34,188 nt of DNA from an uncultured Deferribacteraceae bacterium (GTDB lineage Bacteria > Chrysiogenota > Deferribacteres > CAMZNJ01): the NCBI GenBank assembly GCA_947313855.1, contig CAMZNS010000019.1, forward strand, positions 1 through 34,188, written 5' to 3'. Positions 30,659 through 34,188 of the stretch are shown here, one piece after another. The notes under the pieces are model-generated. The model was not told the origin of the DNA. It worked only from the letters and a program-made list of their open reading frames with translations, and did not search any database. Position 1 is the first letter of the stretch, and each line of letters starts with the position of its first letter. Position numbers and translations under genes: made by a program.

Positions 30659-31465
30659 ATGTTGTTGGAGTATGTAAAAGTTGCCATACTGGGGTTGGTT
30701 CAGGGTGTTACGGAGTTTTTGCCCATTAGTAGTAGTGGTCATCTGGTGATATTCAGCCATCTGTTGGGAGTTAGTAGCGATATTGGTGTTACGTTGGTTA
30801 TCCTGCTTCATACCGGTACGTTGATGAGCGTTTTGGTTTACTACCATCGACGTATATTTGTGTTATTTTTGTCATTTGTTGGCATGTTTGTGCCACGATT
30901 TCGCTCTGTTTACCATCAGAATAAGGTAATGATGTGGGGTATAATCATTGCGAACATACCGACAGGTATTGTTGGTTTGCTTATGGCGACCTACTTGGAG
31001 GCGTTGTTTTTGTCTTTGACATTGGTGGGTTTCATGCTTCTTGTGACATCTTTTCTTTTGTTTGTGTCTGATATGAAAGTGTCCACGGGTGATTTGACTC
31101 TTCGTAAGTCGTTCATTCTTGGTATTGTTCAGGGTTTGTCGATTATTCCGGGAGTGTCTCGTAGTGGTAGTACGATTGTTGCGTCCATATTGATGAATAT
31201 TAGTCGTGAGAAGGCTGTTGAGTTCTCGTTTTTGTTGTCTGCTCCTGCCATTGTTGCAGCAGCGACACTTCGTTTGTTGGAGTTCGATCCACAGGCCAAC
31301 CTTCTTCCTATCGGTGTGTATGTTCTTGGTGGTTTTGTTGCTTTTGCTAGCGGTATTGTATCCATTCATTTTGTTATTGGTTTGGTGAAGCGTGCTCAGT
31401 TAAAAGTATTTGCTTTATACTGTTTGGTGGTGGGTGTTTCGGCGATTTTGGTGTCATTATTTTAG
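30659..31465 (+). CDS. uppP: Undecaprenyl-diphosphatase UppP (BacA)
   Basis: A 268-residue integral membrane phosphatase that converts undecaprenyl diphosphate to the monophosphate carrier for peptidoglycan and O-antigen synthesis. Both family motifs are intact: Gly-Val-Thr-Glu19-Phe-Leu-Pro-Ile-Ser-Ser-Ser-Gly-His28 in the first membrane segment, and Pro-Gly-Val-Ser-Arg-Ser-Gly at 164-170. About 7-8 hydrophobic segments match the family topology and length. GGGGGA precedes the ATG by 5 bp. Directly upstream is a duplicated 19-bp sequence, and TTGCTG-N16-TATGAT could be a promoter, though it would leave a very short leader. Third codon positions are strongly T/G, opposite to rny. Confidence 0.97.
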   Translation: MLLEYVKVAILGLVQGVTEFLPISSSGHLVIFSHLLGVSSDIGVTLVILLHTGTLMSVLVYYHRRIFVLFLSFVGMFVPRFRSVYHQNKVMMWGIIIANIPTGIVGLLMATYLEALFLSLTLVGFMLLVTSFLLFVSDMKVSTGDLTLRKSFILGIVQGLSIIPGVSRSGSTIVASILMNISREKAVEFSFLLSAPAIVAAATLRLLEFDPQANLLPIGVYVLGGFVAFASGIVSIHFVIGLVKRAQLKVFALYCLVVGVSAILVSLF

Positions 31466-31484
31466 GTAATTTGCAAATTATTCC

Positions 31485-31514
31485 TTGACAAAGGGTATGG
31501 TTTGGTTGTATTGT
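31485..31514 (+). promoter_or_regulatory. Promoter of tRNA-Gly
   Basis: TTGACA at 31485-31490 and TATTGT at 31509-31514, with an 18-bp spacer, end 12 bp before the tRNA. Confidence 0.6.
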
Positions 31515-31526
31515 AGTGTTTCAAGC

Positions 31527-31599
31527 GCGGGCGTAGCTCAGCTGGTAGAGCGCAACCTTGCCAAGGTTGAGGTCGCGGGATCGAGTCCCGTCGCCCGCT
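31527..31599 (+). tRNA. tRNA-Gly (anticodon GCC)
   Basis: A 73-nt tRNA. Acceptor GCGGGCG pairs with CGCCCGC with discriminator T. D-arm GCTC..GAGC, anticodon stem CAACC/GGTTG with loop TTGCCAA (GCC at 31560-31562), T-arm GCGGG-ATCGAGT-CCCGT. CCA is not encoded. Confidence 0.96.
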
Positions 31600-31635
31600 T
31601 GTTTTTCTTCCCATTAAAATTTATTTGTAGTTGCT

Positions 31636-31719
31636 TGCGTCCAGCTGAGCGTAGCACTGTTGTAGATTGGTAGAGCGTCACCTTGCCAAGGTTGAGGTCG
31701 CGGGATCGAGTCGCCCCTT
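31636..31719 (+). pseudogene. Decayed tRNA-Gly-derived repeat, copy 1
   Basis: The stretch from ggtagagcg through the anticodon loop ttgccaa to gcgggatcgagt matches tRNA-Gly, but the 5' acceptor strand is replaced, the D-arm is 8 nt longer and unpaired, the anticodon stem is broken (tcacc against ggttg), and the 3' strand of the T-stem has been deleted between short direct repeats. The tRNA 3' flank (tgtttttcttcccatt, then aaaatttatttgtag) is copied along with it. Confidence 0.85.
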
Positions 31720-31820
31720 GTTTTTCTTCCCATTAAAATTTATTTGTAGTTTCGGCAGGATAGTGTTGCGGTATGCTGTTGTTCGGCAGGCTGTGCATTG
31801 CGTTGAGTTGAATAGTTGTT

Positions 31821-31905
31821 TGCGTCCAGCTGAGCGTAGCACTGTTGTAGATTGGTAGAGCGTCACCTTGCCAAGGTTGAGGTCGCGGGATCGAGTCGCC
31901 CGCTT
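31821..31905 (+). pseudogene. Decayed tRNA-Gly-derived repeat, copy 2
   Basis: Nearly identical to the copy at 31636, sharing all its lesions, so it arose by duplication of an already broken copy. It retains cgcccgctt at the 3' end, where copy 1 has lost bases. The same flank follows, and a third partial start, gcgtccagct, runs to 31951, touching the kinase stop codon. The 100 bp between the copies show nothing else except ttcggcagg duplicated. Confidence 0.85.
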
Positions 31906-31949
31906 GTTTTTCTTCCCATTAAAATTTATTTGTAGTTGCTTGCGTCCAG

Positions 31950-32942
31950 CTAACACAAACCTAAGAGGTGCTCTAGCTGCCTGATGAGAGACACGAAGTG
32001 ACTCTCACCGAAGACAACAGTATTGACATGGCGATTATGATTGCTAGTGCTATGTGTGCTATGTGTGCTATGTGTGCTGTGCGTGCTGTGTGTGCTATGC
32101 GTGCTGAGGAGGTCGGGGCGATTGATGTACCATCCGATACTCGCCATGGTGGAGAGTATCGCCGCAACAGTCATATCTTTCTGCGAATAGGTAATAGTAT
32201 GTGCACTTATTGAGTTGTACGCAGAAACAGTTCGACGAAGAAACTGAGGGCTCCACAGGGCTTGGAGGGTTTGTAGCTCAAACAAAATATGACCGTAGCT
32301 GGCGTACTCAAAATCGATGAGCATGGCTTTATTATTATGGAACAGAATATTGTCCTTACTGAGGTCGCAGTGGCACAGAATACTGTCTAGACCGCTGAGC
32401 GACTGTGAGTGCTGTTGCTGTTGCATCCACGCCTCAACAACACGCTGACCCTTAACTATGAGTGGGGCTAGTGACTGACCTAGGTGCGGTGTGTTTTGGG
32501 GCTTGAAGTAGCTGTTTACGCGGTGAACAAGGCTGTACGTTTCTGGTTGAATATTTTTGTGTGCAAGTTGCGACAGGATGGGCTCGGAAAGGGTGTGCAG
32601 GCAGTGCATGGCTTCGGCAACAGCCTGTGCTTGATCTTCATCGGTGAGGTTGCTTTGCGAGGGGATGTGCTCGAGTAGCATGTGTGTGTTGGGATCAACG
32701 CCGATGATGCCTGGTGCATAACCTTGGCGAGCAAGCTCTTGGTGGATGAGTATTTCGAAGTTGCGATCGATTCCGCAGATGTTGCCATGGTGAAATTGGC
32801 GTAAAATGGCTGTGGTGCCACCATAGTCCACCATGGTGAGCGTATTGCTGACACCTTTATCTATGTTGGCGATATGGGTAGTATTTTGACGTAGCCAGTC
32901 AAGATTATTGGGGTTCGAGGGGTTGCTGTTCTTGCAGGTCAT
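31950..32942 (-). CDS. APH/choline-kinase-family small-molecule kinase (thiamine kinase-like)
   Basis: A 330-residue cytoplasmic kinase. N-lobe: Val-Ser-Asn-Thr-Leu-Thr-Met-Val and Thr-Ala-Ile-Leu-Arg-Gln-Phe (31-51). Catalytic loop Cys-His191-Cys-Asp193-Leu-Ser-Lys-Asp-Asn198 and metal-binding Ile-Asp210-Phe-Glu-Tyr-Ala are intact and match the ThiK/choline/aminoglycoside kinase superfamily. A His-Ser-Thr tripeptide array (residues 280-299) lies in the C-lobe and is encoded by a 9-bp minisatellite. Its start overlaps the upstream PnuC-family gene by 38 bp with a GGAG site, implying coupled translation. Together with that transporter, phosphorylation of an imported vitamin such as thiamine (or nicotinamide riboside) is the likely role. 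The stop codon coincides with the edge of a tRNA-derived repeat. Confidence 0.8.
   Translation of the reverse strand: MTCKNSNPSNPNNLDWLRQNTTHIANIDKGVSNTLTMVDYGGTTAILRQFHHGNICGIDRNFEILIHQELARQGYAPGIIGVDPNTHMLLEHIPSQSNLTDEDQAQAVAEAMHCLHTLSEPILSQLAHKNIQPETYSLVHRVNSYFKPQNTPHLGQSLAPLIVKGQRVVEAWMQQQQHSQSLSGLDSILCHCDLSKDNILFHNNKAMLIDFEYASYGHILFELQTLQALWSPQFLRRTVSAYNSISAHTITYSQKDMTVAAILSTMASIGWYINRPDLLSTHSTHSTHSTHSTHSTHSTSNHNRHVNTVVFGESHFVSLIRQLEHLLGLC
32048..32107 (-). repeat. 9-bp coding repeat (Ser-Thr-His) in the kinase gene
   Basis: About six tandem nonamers (plus strand tgtgctatg, tgtgctgtg, cgtgctgtg variants) encode Ser-Thr-His repeats near the kinase C-terminus. The period preserves the frame. 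The placement suggests a surface loop. Confidence 0.93.
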
Positions 32943-33516
32943 ACTGTCTTCTCCACTGAATAGAGCCGTAGATATTCATCACAACCATGAACATGCCTAG
33001 GAGGACGAGGAAGTACAGACCCGACAGGAAGGCAACAACTGTGACAAGGGTGTTTACAAATATCCAGTAGTACCACCCCTCGATCTTTGAACGGGTTTGT
33101 AGGTAGGTGGCAAACACAGCAACGGTAGCAATGGAGGCATCTGCAAACATAATGCCGGAAAAAGATTTCTGCGTCGTAATGGCGATGGTACTACTCGCAA
33201 CAAAGGCGATGGCGATGAGGACTGCAAATGTGGCAAAATTTGTGGGACGGGAACGCCAGTAAGCAACAATTAAGACGCCAGAGTCGCCTTGGTTTTTCGT
33301 CCATGCCATAAATCCGTAAGCCGCCATGGCAATATAATAGATTTGCAACCCCGATTGGAAGAACAGACCCGTTTGAAACAGCACAAAGCAGTAAACTCCC
33401 CAGCCGATACTACCAAAAATCCAGCCGATACGTTGACGATAGATAATAAGAATGATAAAGATGATTAGCATGGTGGTGGCAAAAAAGGATAGTAATGGCA
33501 ATAGTAATAGGGACAT
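32905..33516 (-). CDS. PnuC-family vitamin transporter, copy 2
   Basis: A 203-residue inner-membrane protein with about 6-7 hydrophobic helices, matching the PnuC family of facilitators for nicotinamide riboside, riboflavin or thiamine. Conserved elements: Arg-Ile-Gly-Trp-Ile-Phe-Gly near residue 29, Gln-Ile-Tyr-Tyr-Ile-Ala-Met-Ala-Ala-Tyr-Gly-Phe-Met-Ala-Trp, Ala-Thr-Tyr-Leu-Gln-Thr-Arg-Ser-Lys-Ile-Glu-Gly-Trp-Tyr-Tyr-Trp-Ile-Phe-Val-Asn, and the C-terminal Tyr-Gly-x-x-x-Trp-Arg. Uptake is driven by intracellular phosphorylation, which fits the kinase gene overlapping its 3' end. AGGA lies 9 bp before the ATG. It is a diverged paralogue of the next upstream gene. Confidence 0.88.
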   Translation of the reverse strand: MSLLLLPLLSFFATTMLIIFIILIIYRQRIGWIFGSIGWGVYCFVLFQTGLFFQSGLQIYYIAMAAYGFMAWTKNQGDSGVLIVAYWRSRPTNFATFAVLIAIAFVASSTIAITTQKSFSGIMFADASIATVAVFATYLQTRSKIEGWYYWIFVNTLVTVVAFLSGLYFLVLLGMFMVVMNIYGSIQWRRQYDLQEQQPLEPQ

Positions 33517-33564
33517 GAAAATAATTCCTCGAATCTAAACTATGAATAACACAACATCATAACA

Positions 33565-34137
33565 CTATTCAGAACTAATTTGGACAACTATTTTTTGCCA
33601 ACGCCAAATACCGTAAAAACTCATCCCCAAGAGTAGCAACGACAGCAAACAGAAGAAATATAGACCAGCCAAAAAACTAACAACTACCGAAAGGGTATTC
33701 ACAAATACCCAGTAATACCAGTTCTCAACCTTGGATCTGGCTTGAAGGTAGGTGGCAAAAAATGCCACGGTCGTAATGGTTGCATCCAAGAACCCCATGG
33801 TTGTCTGTGTGTACTGTCGAAGAACTATGCTCAGAAGCCCCCCAAAAGCTATCAGTATGATAAATACAGCAATATTCGTGCGAAGGGAACGCCATCGAGA
33901 AACAATTACACTATTCGCACCATCAACATTTTTTGTCCATAAAATAAACCCGTAAATCGACATAACAACGTAGTATGAAAATAGAACGGACTGAAAATAT
34001 AGACCGGATTGAAACAGAACAAAAACGTAGATACCAGAGCCAGCACCACCAAATAACCAACCCATACGATGACGACGAATAATTAATACGATGAAAGCAA
34101 TGCTTAAGGCACTACCGATGAAATCTAACAAGGACAT
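33565..34137 (-). CDS. PnuC-family vitamin transporter, copy 1
   Basis: A 190-residue paralogue of the downstream gene with the same layout: Arg-Met-Gly-Trp-Leu-Phe-Gly, Tyr-Gly-Phe-Ile-Leu-Trp-Thr-Lys-Asn, Ala-Thr-Tyr-Leu-Gln-Ala-Arg-Ser-Lys-Val-Glu-Asn-Trp-Tyr-Tyr-Trp-Val-Phe-Val-Asn-Thr, and the terminal Phe-Tyr-Gly-Ile-Trp-Arg-Trp-Gln. It is the first visible gene of the leftward pnuC-pnuC-kinase operon. GGGGAG precedes the ATG by about 3 bp. Only 51 bp of upstream sequence is in the window, so any riboswitch that would name the substrate (TPP, NAD+ or FMN class) is out of view. Both copies keep the Trp and Tyr residues typical of the family. Confidence 0.88.
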   Translation of the reverse strand: MSLLDFIGSALSIAFIVLIIRRHRMGWLFGGAGSGIYVFVLFQSGLYFQSVLFSYYVVMSIYGFILWTKNVDGANSVIVSRWRSLRTNIAVFIILIAFGGLLSIVLRQYTQTTMGFLDATITTVAFFATYLQARSKVENWYYWVFVNTLSVVVSFLAGLYFFCLLSLLLLGMSFYGIWRWQKIVVQISSE

Positions 34138-34188
34138 GACTCCCCTTTGCGGTGCCGAGTAAGTGTTCGGCGTCTGTGTGTGTGCGTG

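Noticed and set aside
30110-30847. 245-residue minus-strand frame with His-Ala-Gly-Thr repeats
   Set aside because: It overlaps uppP and the membrane-protein gene out of frame and is held open by the 12-bp array.
34138-34188. Riboswitch upstream of the PnuC operon
   Set aside because: Only 51 bp are visible and no TPP, FMN or NAD+ riboswitch signature is present in them; it may lie outside the window.

Overview
The window looks like a chromosome fragment of a Gram-negative bacterium. It carries a complete set of type II secretion (T2SS) core genes with an outer-membrane secretin, two predicted outer-membrane beta-barrel proteins and a lipoprotein. The block zapA / 6S RNA / 5-formyltetrahydrofolate cyclo-ligase / ribonuclease Y resembles deltaproteobacterial-type lineages (Desulfobacterota, Myxococcota, Bdellovibrionota or SAR324-like). 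That placement is inference from gene content only; no marker gene in the window fixes the taxon.

Layout. 1-3.8 kb: a heptameric minisatellite, a promoter, a ZapB-like coiled-coil gene, zapA, a 184-nt 6S RNA candidate closed by a perfect 14-bp stem, a gene-free stretch with three hairpins and a possible divergent RNase P RNA on the minus strand, then ygfA and rny. 3.8-7.6 kb: an octameric minisatellite, a secreted M15-type peptidase homologue that has lost its zinc ligands, tRNA-Ser(GCT), a 15-bp repeat array, a small beta-barrel protein, a lipoprotein and a conserved 60-aa protein. 7.8-11.6 kb: an outer-membrane channel of the 'neuromedin U'/phenol-degradation-meta family, a sodium:solute (PutP-like) symporter, a divergent MarR regulator and a 9-bp repeat array. 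11.6-24.5 kb: the T2SS, split into two divergent arms, gspG-H-I-J-K-L-M-N leftward and gspC-D-E-F rightward, with a CPBP-family membrane protease gene between them. 24.6-30.3 kb: malic enzyme, a degenerate YyaL-like protein with a hexapeptide repeat region, and three leftward genes (multi-pass membrane protein, unknown protein, cold-shock-domain/zinc-ribbon/TM protein). 30.6-34.2 kb: uppP, tRNA-Gly(GCC) followed by two decayed tRNA-Gly-derived repeats, and a leftward operon of two tandem PnuC-family transporters plus a small-molecule kinase, best read as vitamin (thiamine or nicotinamide riboside) uptake and trapping.

Two window-wide properties stand out. First, tandem repeats are very abundant: at least fifteen arrays, nearly all with unrelated units of 7, 8, 9, 11, 12, 13, 15, 16, 18 and 70 bp. 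Those inside genes have units that are multiples of three and encode low-complexity peptides (Ala-Ser-Gly-Asp-Ala-Gly, Ser-Thr-His, Val-Pro-Arg-Leu); those between genes include frame-breaking units. Second, the plus strand alternates between kilobase blocks that are A/C-rich and blocks that are G/T-rich, largely regardless of gene direction. The switch can fall inside a gene as a change in synonymous codon choice, most clearly near 4550.

Functionally the window covers envelope biogenesis and secretion (T2SS, UppP, beta-barrels), RNA metabolism (Rny, 6S RNA, possible RNase P RNA), central carbon metabolism (malic enzyme) and nutrient uptake (PutP-like, PnuC pair). No prepilin peptidase (gspO) is present, so the T2SS depends on one encoded elsewhere.
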